Shown: positions 1-8,508, numbered from the stretch's first letter. The stretch: DNA of 64,000 nt from Streptomyces fumigatiscleroticus (GCF_014647975.1 NZ_BMQF01000022.1:1-64000); one strand, 5' to 3'. Program-made: numbers and translations. The notes: generated from the letters alone by a model not told the origin.

Positions 1-59
1 TCTGCTTCCTCTGGAACCTCAGGTCCCAGTCTCCAGGTGTCCACGATCAAGGGGAAGCT

Positions 60-290
60 TCACCCGCGGCCGCTGTACAGGGCCGCGAGGGCTCCGGTGC
101 AGGCGACGAGACCGAGGGCAGGGTCCTGCGCGGCCTGGCCGACGAGTACGGGAGCCGCCGTGCACAGCGCGGCGATGGCGGCACTGCGGCGGCGGGAGGG
201 CATCGGAGGCATCGCGAGGAGTTCCCGCACGGGCCGCGGGATCGTGAACCGGCCTCGGCGGCGGCTGCCTGAGCTGAGCGAGCTGGTCAT
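60..290 (-). pseudogene. Short FUSC-like membrane protein fragment
   Basis: This 76-residue reading frame has a basic N-terminus followed by two hydrophobic stretches (about residues 36-54 and 58-72). The pattern resembles the first helices of FUSC-type aromatic-acid exporters, which are several hundred residues long. A GAGGA sequence ten bases before the ATG supports the start. The frame stops just after the second hydrophobic stretch, so I read it as the truncated N-terminal end of a larger transporter. It lies downstream of the aldehyde dehydrogenase on the same strand. The family assignment is an inference from composition only. Confidence 0.35.
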
Positions 291-454
291 CGGAACCGAT
301 TCCTCGCAGGTGTGAGGGGAGATGCCGGACGGACGGCCGTGGACGGCGTCGGCCCGGTGGCCGAGGTGACCGGCGAACGGGCGGCCGCGCAGGGGCGGCC
401 GCGCAGGCCGCCCCTGGCGCGCGCCGAGGTCCGGCCCACGCGGCCGATGGAAGA

Positions 455-1939
455 TCAGACCGGGTAGGTGCTGTGGCGGTCGGCGACGGTGACCCAGCGG
501 GTCTCGGTGAAGAACTCCGCCCCCCAGTCGCTGCCGAAGTGGCCGAAGCCGCTGTCCTTGACACCGCCGACGGGGGCCTGGGGCTCGTCCGCGACGGAGT
601 GGTCGTTGACGTGGACGTTGCCGTGGCGCAGACGCCGGGCGACCCGCAGGCCCCGCGTGGCGTTCTCGGTGTAGACCGCGCTGGACAGGCCGTACTCGGT
701 GTCGTTGGCCAGTTCGACCGCCTCCTCCACGGTGTCCACACGGAAGATCGTCGCGACGGGGCCGAAGATCTCCTCGGAGTAGATCCGCATCTCGGGGGTG
801 ACGTTGTCGAGGACGGTCGCGGGATAGAAGACACCGCGGGCGGGCCCGCCGCCGTGCAGCACGGTGGCCCCCTTCTCGACGGCGTCCGCGACCAGCGCGG
901 CGACCCGTTCGGCGGCGCGGGCATTGATCATGGGACCGACGAGGGTGTGCTCGTCCTCGGGTGCCCCCTGCCCCAGCGCACGGACCTTGTCCAGGAAGGC
1001 CTCCACGAACGCGTCGGCTATGCCGCGCTGGACGATGACGCGGTCCACGGACAGACAGATCTGCCCGGAGTTCATGAACTTGGCGACGGTGACGCCGGAG
1101 GCCGCGTAGCCGGGGTCGGCGTCGTCCAGCACCACGATCGGGTTCTTGCCGCCCAGTTCGAGGATGACGGGCTTGAGGTGCTCGCCGGCCAGCCGCCCGA
1201 CGATACGGCCGACCGGGGTGGAGCCGGTGAAGTTGACACGGCGCACCCGGCTGTCCGCGATCAGCGCCTCGACGACAGCGGGCGCGTCCGCGCGGTCGTT
1301 GGTCAGCACGTTGACCACCCCGTCGGGCACGCCCGCCTCGGCGAGGATGTCCGCGAGGAAGTAACCGGAGGTCACGGGCGCGTCCTCGCTGGGGCGGACG
1401 ATCACCGGGTTGCCGGTGGCCAGCGCGACCGCGACGGCCCGGGTGCACAGGATCAGCGGGCCGTTCCAGGGTACGAACGCGGCGACGACGCCCGCGGGTT
1501 CGCGCACCGCCACCGACCACTCGCCGGGGACGTCACTGGCCAGCAGCGACCCGGCCGGCCGGGTCGCCATGGTGGCGGCCTGGCGGATGAGATCCACGGA
1601 CATACGGATGTTGAACGCGGCCCAGGTACGGGTGCCGCCGGTCTCACGGATCATGATGTCGGTGAACTCGGCGACGCGCGCCTCCAGCAGGTCGGCCGCC
1701 TTCTGGAGAAGCCCGCGGCGCACGGACGGGGCGGTGGCGGCCCATCCCGGGAACGCCGCGTGGGCGGCGTCCACGGCCCGGGTCACGTCCTCGGGCCCGG
1801 CCGCCGGCACCCGCAGGTACACCTCACCGGTGACGGGGTCGACGTCGTCGGTGGTCCGGCCGGACAGGGCGGGCACGTCCTTGCCCGCGATGAGCAGGCC
1901 GCGTGACGCTGTTGCCGTACTCGGGTCGGTCATCTTCAC
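455..1939 (-). CDS. NAD(P)-dependent aldehyde dehydrogenase
   Basis: A full-length (494 aa) soluble aldehyde dehydrogenase that would oxidise an aldehyde to its acid with NAD(P). The oxyanion Asn is in PWNGP (N159), the general-base Glu in LELGGKNP (E261) and the catalytic Cys in NSGQICLS (C295). The FTGSTPVG loop near residue 237 is the usual Rossmann nucleotide motif. The sequence resembles the vanillin/salicylaldehyde/benzaldehyde dehydrogenase branch, so an aromatic aldehyde is a plausible but unproven substrate. It is transcribed alone, and the leftward secreted cupin gene lies upstream of it behind a hairpin. Confidence 0.93.
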   Translation of the reverse strand: MKMTDPSTATASRGLLIAGKDVPALSGRTTDDVDPVTGEVYLRVPAAGPEDVTRAVDAAHAAFPGWAATAPSVRRGLLQKAADLLEARVAEFTDIMIRETGGTRTWAAFNIRMSVDLIRQAATMATRPAGSLLASDVPGEWSVAVREPAGVVAAFVPWNGPLILCTRAVAVALATGNPVIVRPSEDAPVTSGYFLADILAEAGVPDGVVNVLTNDRADAPAVVEALIADSRVRRVNFTGSTPVGRIVGRLAGEHLKPVILELGGKNPIVVLDDADPGYAASGVTVAKFMNSGQICLSVDRVIVQRGIADAFVEAFLDKVRALGQGAPEDEHTLVGPMINARAAERVAALVADAVEKGATVLHGGGPARGVFYPATVLDNVTPEMRIYSEEIFGPVATIFRVDTVEEAVELANDTEYGLSSAVYTENATRGLRVARRLRHGNVHVNDHSVADEPQAPVGGVKDSGFGHFGSDWGAEFFTETRWVTVADRHSTYPV

Positions 1940-2123
1940 TCCCTGGGTGGTGTGGGGCGATCCTCAAGCCTGCGCAAGCCAGCGACGCCGGACGGCGGCC
2001 GGACGTACGATCAGCCGGCAGGGAAGGGGCGCGTCGAGACGTGACGACCTTTTCAATCGCGCGGCACCCGTGGCTGTAGAGCCGGCCCCAGGTCACCGGC
2101 TGGTTCCTGCACGGGGTACCTGT

Positions 2124-2155
2124 GGCTCTCCCCATGCCAGGGCGTGGGGAGAGCC
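2124..2155 (-). terminator. Hairpin terminator after the cupin gene
   Basis: A perfect 10-bp stem (GGCTCTCCCC and GGGGAGAGCC) with a 12-base loop lies 40 bases after the stop codon of the leftward cupin gene. There is no U-tract, as is usual for Streptomyces hairpin terminators. Confidence 0.6.
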
Positions 2156-2195
2156 GCCGATGCCACGTCCGCACCGGTCAGCCGCGAAGTCGCGG

Positions 2196-2633
2196 TTACT
2201 GGAAGTCGCAGCCGGGGTTCGGCGCGTCCTCGGACAGTGGTGCGCCGTGCGGCAGGACGTAGAGCACGTCGAGCACCACGGGAACCTTGCCGAGGTTGCG
2301 GCCGATGTGCACGTGATCGCTCCCGGAGGGTTCGGTCAGGGTGGAGCCGGCCCTGTAGACACCGTCGGACTCGCAGGCGGAGTCGAAGTGGCTGAGCGTG
2401 CCCTGCCGCACGAAGCCGTAGAGGGTGCCGTCGTGGTAGTGCCAGCCCGTGCTCTGGCCCGGGGGCAGGGTGATCTCCCGCAGGATGTAGTCCATGGACC
2501 CGATGGTGGTCTGGGAGATGATGGTGCCGGTCACCCCGGGTCCGGCCGGTGTGGCGAACGCCGGACCGGTGCACAGCGAGAGTCCGGCCAGTGACACGGT
2601 CGCGAGCGCGGCACGAGCCATGTTTCTTCTCAT
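2196..2633 (-). CDS. Secreted cupin-domain protein
   Basis: A 145-residue protein of unknown substrate. It begins with a basic stretch, a hydrophobic core and a signal-peptidase site near the AFATPAG sequence, so it should be exported. The rest is one cupin barrel. The metal-binding HxH is visible in GWHYHDG, followed by the glycine-rich turn YGFVRQG and a later histidine in DHVHIG. I chose the internal ATG at 2633 because GAGGAG sits five bases before it; the longer frame to 2666 has no such site. Family members are found beside many catabolic genes without a known reaction. Confidence 0.8.
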   Translation of the reverse strand: MRRNMARAALATVSLAGLSLCTGPAFATPAGPGVTGTIISQTTIGSMDYILREITLPPGQSTGWHYHDGTLYGFVRQGTLSHFDSACESDGVYRAGSTLTEPSGSDHVHIGRNLGKVPVVLDVLYVLPHGAPLSEDAPNPGCDFQ

Positions 2634-2777
2634 GGGTACTCCTCGGATCTGGTCCGATCGGACCACAGAACCAATGTGAGCCTGGATTCTAGGACAAGTG
2701 ACATTGGGTCAGTGACTCGTGCGTGACTCATGTACTTACTTTCAAGTCACCCCGTGTATGACATGTGCTGCCTCTGA

Positions 2778-3252
2778 TCAGCGAAGCAGCCACCCGCCGT
2801 CGATGCCGAGGTCGACACCGTTGACCGAGCGGTTGCGCAGGAGGAAATCGACCGCGTCCACCACATCGGCGGTGCTGGCGGTCCGTCCGGTCGGCGTCCG
2901 CCCGACGACCGGGCCGAGCGGCTTGCCGGCCCAGTACGGGCTGTCGCCGACGATGCCCGGATGGAGGGCGTTCACCCGGATCGGGGCGATCTCGACGGCC
3001 AGGGCGCGCACCATGCCGGTGACGCCCCACCAGTCCGTCGACGGGGCCCACCTCGGCCAGCGCGGCTCTGATCTCCTGCGGCCGGGACAGGTCCAGGGCG
3101 AGACCCCGGGCCGCGCCGACCTCCTTGGCGACGGCCGCGGACCGGTCGGCGGTACGTCCGGTGAGGACCACCTCGTCTCCACGGCCGGCGTAGAACCGCG
3201 CGACGTCCTTGCCGAGGCCGGACGTTCCGCCGATGACGACCACACTGCTCAC
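2778..3252 (-). pseudogene. Short-chain dehydrogenase, internally deleted and frameshifted
   Basis: The 5' frame encodes an SDR N-terminus with the cofactor loop GGTSGLGKD and continues to about residue 75 (EVGPVDGL). The match then moves to another frame that encodes only the SDR C-terminal part (ALAVEIAPIRVNALHPG through GIDGGWLLR). The middle third is absent, including the NNAG motif and the catalytic Ser-Tyr-Lys block. The coding remnant is about 155 codons, against about 230-250 for the family. It cannot make an active SDR. Confidence 0.85.
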
Positions 3253-3497
3253 TGCTACCTCTTCTCCTCAGTCGATGGCAACATTAGTTTGCGCATGTGC
3301 CGTTCCTTGATGCTTGGCAATTAGTATCAGTCAAGGTTGTGAGCTCATGACTACTGTTGACTCACTGGAGACATGGCTGGTTGTGCAGATGAAGCATCGG
3401 GGAAGTGAATCGTGAGTGGTGGTGACCGGCCCGTACCGCCCGCGCCGGATCACAGCCCGTTCAGGGCGTCTCAATCCTTCTCGTCGCTGGGCGGAGC
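3253..3497. other. Intergenic region between SDR remnant and sensor kinase
   Basis: This 245-base divergent spacer holds no gene I can support. It is A+T-rich for this genome between about 3270 and 3390 and should carry the promoter of the kinase gene that begins at 3498. I could not identify a clear operator. Confidence 0.5.
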
Positions 3498-4895
3498 ATG
3501 AGGAGACGACCGTGCAAGGGTGGCCGGCGACTGAGACTGACGAGCCTCACGATCGCGGCGAGCGGCTTGCTCGCCTTGTTGATAGGTGTCGCGTTCGCCG
3601 TCCTGCTGTGGGCGATCGCCGACGCGAACAGCTCCACATCGGCGAGACGCGCGTCCCGGACGGCTCTGGTCGAAGCCGGGAGCATGGAACAGCTGGTTCT
3701 CGACATCGAGACGGGGCAGCGCGGCTTCGTGATCACCAAGCGGGAGGAGTTCCTCCAGCCATGGCAGGCGGCGCGGAAGAAGATCCCCGCGGAGATGCAG
3801 CGGTTCACCGAGACCGCCACCTCCCCCGAGCAGCGACGCGTTGCCGGACAGATCACTCAGGACGCCGAGTCCTTGCTCAACGACTACTCGGTTCCGCTGG
3901 TCGATGCGGTCCGGCGAGGTGATCCCGCAGCGTCCGGGCTGGCGGCGACGGCCGAGGGGAAGCGGCGCGTCGATGCCTTGCGGGCTCAGTTCGACCGGTA
4001 CACGGCGGGCGAACGAGCCCAGCTCGCGGCGCGCGAAGACGCCGCACGGGTGAACGGGCGACGAGCGGTGATCGCGGCAGGTGTGGGGCTGGCGGCGTCG
4101 ATGGCACTGGTGGCTGCTTTCACGGTGCTCCAGCACCGCGCCGTCGTGAGGCCGGTGCGCGGGGCCGCGGCCGCGGCGAAACAGCTCGCGGGCGGCGACC
4201 TCGGAGTGCGGATACCCCACAGCGACGTGGCGGAGGTCGGGGCGCTGGGCACGTCCTTCAACACCATGGCGGCCTCATTGCAGGACAGCCGCAGACGCAT
4301 CATGGAAAGCGTCGAGGCGGTGCACCGGCGCACGGCCCGGGACCTGCACGACGGGGCGCAGCAACGACTCGTCAGCCTGATGATCGGGCTCCGGCTCGCT
4401 CGGGAGCTGCTTCCCGACACGGAAACGTCCGCGACGGAGCTGCTGGATCAGTCGATCGGCAACGCCCAGACGGCGATCGACGAGCTGAGGGAACTCGCCC
4501 GGGGGATCTACCCGCTCGTGCTGACGGTGAAGGGGCTGGTGGCGGCGGTGGAGGATCTCGCGTCCCGGTGCCCGATACCCGCCGTCGTCGAGAGCAGGTG
4601 CGACCGGAGAGTCGCCTCCGCTGTGGAATCGAATGCGTACTTCGTCGTGGCCGAGGCCGTGACGAACGCGGTCAAGCACGCCCGGGCGTCCCGGATAGAC
4701 ATCTCTCTCGAACTCGCGGACGCCCTGCGGATACGGGTCGTCGACGACGGCGTCGGCGGCGTGGGCGAGGCCACGGTCGGCAGTGGTCTGGCCGGGCTGA
4801 GCGACCGCGTGGCCGCCTTCGACGGCAAGCTGACCATCGAGTCGCCTCCCGGTGGCGGTACCTCGATACAGGTGCAGATCCCGATACCGGACTGA
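3498..4895 (+). CDS. CHASE3-HAMP sensor histidine kinase
   Basis: A membrane sensor kinase of 465 residues. One TM helix (about 18-42) is followed by an extracytoplasmic CHASE3 domain with the typical ETGQRGFVIT core, then a second TM helix (about 188-210), a HAMP linker and a HisKA_3 dimerisation domain. The phospho-acceptor is H284 in ARDLHDGAQQRLVS. The ATPase domain has an intact N-box (AEAVTNAVKHA) and G-box (DDGVGG). It belongs to the NarX/LiaS type that pairs with LuxR-type regulators. Its likely partners are the receiver-only protein and the NarL-type regulator just downstream. The signal is unknown. Confidence 0.93.
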   Translation: MRRRPCKGGRRLRLTSLTIAASGLLALLIGVAFAVLLWAIADANSSTSARRASRTALVEAGSMEQLVLDIETGQRGFVITKREEFLQPWQAARKKIPAEMQRFTETATSPEQRRVAGQITQDAESLLNDYSVPLVDAVRRGDPAASGLAATAEGKRRVDALRAQFDRYTAGERAQLAAREDAARVNGRRAVIAAGVGLAASMALVAAFTVLQHRAVVRPVRGAAAAAKQLAGGDLGVRIPHSDVAEVGALGTSFNTMAASLQDSRRRIMESVEAVHRRTARDLHDGAQQRLVSLMIGLRLARELLPDTETSATELLDQSIGNAQTAIDELRELARGIYPLVLTVKGLVAAVEDLASRCPIPAVVESRCDRRVASAVESNAYFVVAEAVTNAVKHARASRIDISLELADALRIRVVDDGVGGVGEATVGSGLAGLSDRVAAFDGKLTIESPPGGGTSIQVQIPIPD

Positions 4896-4959
4896 GGCTC
4901 GTCCTTGGGGAACGACCGCTGGAAGGCGGCGGGTTCCGGGCCCGTACGGCCGCGGCGTC

Positions 4960-5088
4960 GCGCAGCGCGGCCCCGTCGGCCGCGGGCCGATGGACCGCGT
5001 CGCGGCCTTCGACGGCGTGCTCGTGTCGACCTCCCGCCAGACGGGGGGGACGGTGTTGCGCGCGGAGGTTCCGGTTCCGGGGTGAGCG
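4960..5088 (+). pseudogene. C-terminal scrap of a second histidine kinase
   Basis: About 40 codons downstream of the CHASE3 kinase encode only the last strand-helix-strand of a HisKA_3-family ATPase domain (MDRVAAFDGVLVSTS, then GGTVLRAEVPVPG). They closely resemble the end of the neighbouring kinase (LSDRVAAFDGKL) but are not identical. The N-terminal 90% of the gene is missing. It looks like the remains of a duplicated or recombined kinase gene. Confidence 0.65.
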
Positions 5089-5147
5089 GCAAACCGTAGG
5101 GCTGCCCCTATGGCCTGCTCGGCTGCGTACCAGGCATTCTGGGAAGC

Positions 5148-5510
5148 ATGTCCGTCAACATCGTGGTCGTCGACGACGACCCAGGATTCCGTCGCATCGC
5201 CAAGACGCTGCTGACGGCGCGCGGGATGCGTGTCGTCGCGGAGTCGGAGAACGGCGCCGCGGCCCTGGCGGCGGTGCGCGAACACCGGCCGGACGGTCTG
5301 CTGCTCGACCTGCACCTGCCCGATCACGACGGGGTGGCCGTCGCACGGATGCTTCAGCAGGAGGCGCAGCCGCCGCTGATCGTGCTCACCTCCACCGAGC
5401 AGTCGTACTGGTCCGCGGAGGAGCTGGAGCAGGCGGGGATCGAGGACTTCATCGCCAAGGACCGGCTGTTCGACGCCGACCTCAAGGGCATCTTCAGCCC
5501 TGCCGGCTGA
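5148..5510 (+). CDS. Stand-alone response-regulator receiver domain
   Basis: A 120-residue CheY-like protein made only of a receiver domain. The acidic pocket is D9-D11 (VVDDDPG) and the phospho-acceptor is D54 in LLDLHLPDHDG. The switch Thr/Ser is in VLTSTEQS and the conserved Lys in FIAKDRL. There is no DNA-binding or enzymatic output domain. It would act as a phosphate carrier or sink, or on a protein partner. Its position between the kinase (3498) and the NarL-type regulator (5540) suggests a three-component relay. Confidence 0.88.
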   Translation: MSVNIVVVDDDPGFRRIAKTLLTARGMRVVAESENGAAALAAVREHRPDGLLLDLHLPDHDGVAVARMLQQEAQPPLIVLTSTEQSYWSAEELEQAGIEDFIAKDRLFDADLKGIFSPAG

Positions 5511-5539
5511 GCCGCGGTGCCCACCATGGGGGTGCGGCA

Positions 5540-6199
5540 CTACTGCTTGAGGTAGCGCAGAACGGCCAGCACCCGGCGGTGCTGGCCGGAGGTGGCCTGG
5601 TTGAGGCCGAGTTTCATGAAAATACCCGTCACATGGCGTTCGACCGCCGGGACGGTCACGAAGAGCTTGCCCGCGATGCCGGTGTTGGAATGGCCCTCGG
5701 CCATCAGCGCCAGCACCTCCCTCTCCTTCGGCGTCAGCACCGCGAGCGGGTCCTCCTTGCGCTTGCGCCCGACGAGAGTGGAGATCACATCGGGGTCGAG
5801 CGCCGATCCGCCGGCCACCACCCGTTCGACGGCGTCGGTCAGGATCTCCGGACTGGCGACCTTCTCCTTCAGGAGATAGCCGACCCCGCTCGGGTCGTCG
5901 CCGACCAGGTCCAGGGCGTAGGAGGCGTCGAGGAACTGGGAGAGCACGATGACGGCGGTCCCCGGCTGCGCGGCACGGATCTCCTGCGCCGCCTGGAGAC
6001 CGTCCGCGGCCAGGTCCGGCGGCATCCGGATGTCGGTGAGCACGACGTCCGGCTGCTGTTCCTTGGCGACGCGGACCAGGTCCACCGCGTTGTCGACGGC
6101 CGCGACCACGGCGATGCCGGCTCTGCGCAGAATGGTCGCGATGCCCTCGCGGACGATGGTCTGGTCTTCTCCGAGCACTGCTCGCAGAGGTTCACTCAT
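5540..6199 (-). CDS. NarL/LuxR-family response regulator
   Basis: A 219-residue DNA-binding response regulator. The receiver domain occupies about 1-125 with phospho-acceptor D56 in VVLTDIRMP and the conserved Lys in YLLKEK. A C-terminal LuxR helix-turn-helix follows (about 150-210: LTPKEREVLALMAEGHSN through VERHVTGIFMKLGL). It faces the receiver-only gene tail to tail and is the likely target of the CHASE3 kinase. Its promoter region holds the 6257-6287 inverted repeat, so it may control itself or be controlled by the adjacent XRE gene. Confidence 0.92.
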   Translation of the reverse strand: MSEPLRAVLGEDQTIVREGIATILRRAGIAVVAAVDNAVDLVRVAKEQQPDVVLTDIRMPPDLAADGLQAAQEIRAAQPGTAVIVLSQFLDASYALDLVGDDPSGVGYLLKEKVASPEILTDAVERVVAGGSALDPDVISTLVGRKRKEDPLAVLTPKEREVLALMAEGHSNTGIAGKLFVTVPAVERHVTGIFMKLGLNQATSGQHRRVLAVLRYLKQ

Positions 6200-6256
6200 A
6201 ACGGCATCCTATTTCGTAGGCTATCAGTAAGGAGTGGCAGTCAGGCTCATCCGATT

Positions 6257-6287
6257 ATGTCTGTCTCATGACATCCATGACAGACAT
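6257..6287. promoter_or_regulatory. Inverted-repeat operator between divergent regulators
   Basis: ATGTCTGTC at 6257-6265 is mirrored exactly by GACAGACAT at 6279-6287. Inside it, TCATG and CATGA form a second nested repeat. It lies between the leftward NarL-type regulator and the rightward XRE gene. Two direct repeats of ACTCATAC follow at 6303 and 6328. I infer a binding site for one of the two flanking regulators. Confidence 0.5.
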
Positions 6288-6371
6288 GTTCTGTTCGGCG
6301 AGACTCATACATGGTCATCACAGGGGTACTCATACAGCCGTTGGCGTCGAGCGGCCGAGTAACCTGTGCCC

Positions 6372-7169
6372 ATGGACAGCGTCAACCAGCTCGGCCAGTT
6401 CCTCCGTGCCAGAAGAGCCGCCGTCTCCCCCTCGCAGGCGGGACTGCCGGACGACGCCCCACGCCGTACCCGCGGCCTCACACAGGAGGAGGTCGCCAGA
6501 CTCGCCGGCCTCAGTGAGGGCTACTACGCCCGCCTGGAACAGGGCAGGGAGAAGTACCCTTCGGACCAGGTCCTGCGGGCCCTCGCGCGGGTACTGCAAC
6601 TCAACAGCGAGGCCGCCCGGTACATGCGTGACCTCGTACGCGAGCAGGCCCGGACGGCCTTGACGGACGGCGACGTCCCTCCGCATGTCATGCGGCTCGT
6701 GGAGGAGTGGGACGGTACGCCAGCCCTGGTGCTCGGGTCCTGCCTCGACATCCTGGCCGCCAACGCCCTGGGGCGCGCCCTGTACGCGGTGGTCCTTCCC
6801 TACGGCAACCTCGTGCGGTTCACCTTCCTCGACCCGGCAGCCCGCATCTTCTACCGCGACTGGCCGGAGATCGCCGAGTCCGGCGTGGCCTGGCTGCGCG
6901 CGACGGCGGGCGTCTCGGCGCACCACCCGCGCCTGGCCGAACTCGTCGGCGAACTCTCCGCCGACGCGGAGTTCGACCGGCTGTGGCACCGGTTCGACGT
7001 CCGCGACAAGTCCAGCGACATCAAGCGCCTGCACCATCCCCTCGTGGGTGACCTGACCCTGCGCTACCAGATCTTCGACATCGACGGAGCCCCCGGCCGG
7101 CACCTCTTCGCCTATCAGGCGGACCCGGGATCGCCCAGCGAACGGGCGCTGGCCCGGCTGCGGGGCTGA
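6372..7169 (+). CDS. XRE-family regulator with MmyB-type ligand domain
   Basis: A 265-residue transcription factor. The N-terminal helix-turn-helix (about 5-75, with LTQEEVARLAGLSEGYYARL) is followed by the MmyB-like domain (about 100-260) that is thought to bind a small hydrophobic ligand. I use the ATG at 6372; a GTG two codons earlier is also possible. No strong Shine-Dalgarno sequence precedes either, so the mRNA may be leaderless. It reads toward two SDR genes. In many actinomycetes this regulator type sits beside an SDR gene it controls. It is one of three such regulators in this window. Confidence 0.88.
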   Translation: MDSVNQLGQFLRARRAAVSPSQAGLPDDAPRRTRGLTQEEVARLAGLSEGYYARLEQGREKYPSDQVLRALARVLQLNSEAARYMRDLVREQARTALTDGDVPPHVMRLVEEWDGTPALVLGSCLDILAANALGRALYAVVLPYGNLVRFTFLDPAARIFYRDWPEIAESGVAWLRATAGVSAHHPRLAELVGELSADAEFDRLWHRFDVRDKSSDIKRLHHPLVGDLTLRYQIFDIDGAPGRHLFAYQADPGSPSERALARLRG

Positions 7170-7554
7170 ACGGCGCGTCGGCGCGTTCTTCCTTTCCCGG
7201 TCCTGTCGGGCACTCTGCCGTGCCGTGCCCACGGTGTGGGGTCAGCCCCACGCCGCCTGCGGGCAGGCCACAGGACCGCCGTCCAGGCTGCTCGATGGTG
7301 ACCCTTGCGCGCCGACGGAAGACTTGTTCCCGCGCCGGCAGGTTCCGGCAAGGACGGCAACCACGCTCAGCGGCTGTGCTCCCGCCCTCAGGGACGGCCG
7401 GCTTCCCCTCCTTGTTATCGATGCTCACACAAAAGTGTTGGCAGCGATCAACGATCGTGTTATCGTCGATCACGTGAAGAGCGGATCAATGATGTGATCC
7501 GAGGTCTTCACGGCTCGCCGAACACGTGCCCCATCACTTGAAGGACTGGTCATC
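7170..7554. promoter_or_regulatory. Promoter region of the first SDR gene, with two inverted repeats
   Basis: No gene is visible in these 385 bases. Two inverted repeats lie just upstream of the SDR gene. One is GATCAACGAT-N6-ATCGTCGATC at 7446-7471 (9 of 10 arm positions match). The other is CGGATCA-N6-TGATCCG at 7482-7501 (perfect 7-bp arms). The 7410-7500 segment is A+T-rich relative to its surroundings, which fits a promoter. The neighbouring XRE regulator is the obvious candidate to bind here. Confidence 0.5.
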
Positions 7555-8292
7555 ATGGAGAACACCAACACCCGCGTCGCACTTGTCACCGGCGGCACCG
7601 GAGGCATCGGCCTGGCCGTGCTGGAGCGCCTGGCCAAGGACGGCTACGCCCTCGCCGTCCACTACGCCGGCAACAAGGCCAAGGCCGACAAGGCCGTCGA
7701 GTCCCTGAAGGCCCAGGGCGTCCCGGCGATCGCCGTGGCCGGCGACGTCGCCGACGAGAACGCCATGGCCGCCGCCTTCGACGCCACGGAGGCGGAGTTC
7801 GGCGGGATCGACGTGGTCGTCAACACGGCGGGCATCATGCTGCTCTCGCCGATCGCCACACTGAACCTGGACGACCTGGACCGCATGCACCGCACCAACA
7901 TCCGCGGCACCTTCGTCGTCTCCCAGCAGGCCGCCCGGCGACTGCGCCGCGGCGGCGCGCTGATCAACTTCTCCTCCTCCCTCACCCGCCTCCAGTTCCC
8001 CACCTACGGCGCCTACGCGGCGAGCAAGGGCGCGGTCGATGCGATGACCCTGGTCCTGGCCCGAGAGCTGCGCGGCAAGGACATCACCGTCAACGCCGTC
8101 GCCCCCGGCCCCACCGCCACCCCGCTGTTCCTGGAGGGCAAGGACCAGACCGCGCTCGACAACCTCTCCAAGGCGGCTCCGCTGGAGCGGCTCGGGACGC
8201 CGGAGGACATCGCCGAGACCGTCGCCTTCCTGGCCGGTCCCGCCCGCTGGATCAACGGCCAGATCCTGTTCGCCAACGGCGGCATCGCCTGA
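7555..8292 (+). CDS. Short-chain dehydrogenase/reductase (SDR)
   Basis: A 245-residue classical SDR with the cofactor loop TGGTGGIG (near residues 12-19), the structural NTAG motif and the catalytic Ser...YAASK block. A GDVADE sequence follows the third strand. It would reduce a ketone or oxidise an alcohol with NAD(P)H. AAGGACTGG upstream serves as the ribosome site. The protein is strikingly similar along its whole length to the SDR at 30201-30983. It is followed by tandem repeats and a second, different SDR gene. Confidence 0.9.
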   Translation: MENTNTRVALVTGGTGGIGLAVLERLAKDGYALAVHYAGNKAKADKAVESLKAQGVPAIAVAGDVADENAMAAAFDATEAEFGGIDVVVNTAGIMLLSPIATLNLDDLDRMHRTNIRGTFVVSQQAARRLRRGGALINFSSSLTRLQFPTYGAYAASKGAVDAMTLVLARELRGKDITVNAVAPGPTATPLFLEGKDQTALDNLSKAAPLERLGTPEDIAETVAFLAGPARWINGQILFANGGIA

Positions 8293-8331
8293 CAACGGCA
8301 CCATCGCCTGACGCACAGCGGCATCGCCCGG
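8275..8331 (+). repeat. Degenerate triplication of the SDR 3' end
   Basis: The last codons and stop of the SDR gene (GGCGGCATCGCCTGA) recur as GGCACCATCGCCTGA at about 8297-8311 and, with a lost stop, as GGCGGCATCGCCCGG at 8319-8333. This indicates local tandem duplication immediately after the coding region, next to the 32-bp repeats. Confidence 0.6.
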
Positions 8332-8334
8332 CCT

Positions 8335-8462
8335 CACCGGGACAACACACCCGCTTCCTCCTCCCTCACCGGGACAACACACCCGCTTCCTCCTCCCTCA
8401 CCGGGACAACACACCCGCTTCCTCCTCCCTCACCGGGACAACACACCCGCTTCCTCCTCCCT
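8335..8462. repeat. Four perfect 32-bp tandem repeats between two SDR genes
   Basis: Four head-to-tail copies of one 32-bp unit (beginning CACCGGGACAACACACCC and ending CTTCCTCCTCCCT) fill the gap between the two SDR genes. All four copies appear identical, which implies a recent expansion. The strand is polypyrimidine-rich. A fifth partial copy (CAC) begins at 8463. Confidence 0.9.
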
Positions 8463-8508
8463 CACTCCATCCGCATCCGCGAAGCTCTCCAAGGTCAAGG
8501 AGACCCCC

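Noticed and set aside
3416..3922. + strand frame overlapping the start of the CHASE3 kinase
   Set aside because: It is an out-of-frame shadow. The kinase frame has TM helix, CHASE3 and all kinase motifs.
8335..8462. CRISPR array
   Set aside because: The four 32-bp units are directly adjacent with no spacers.
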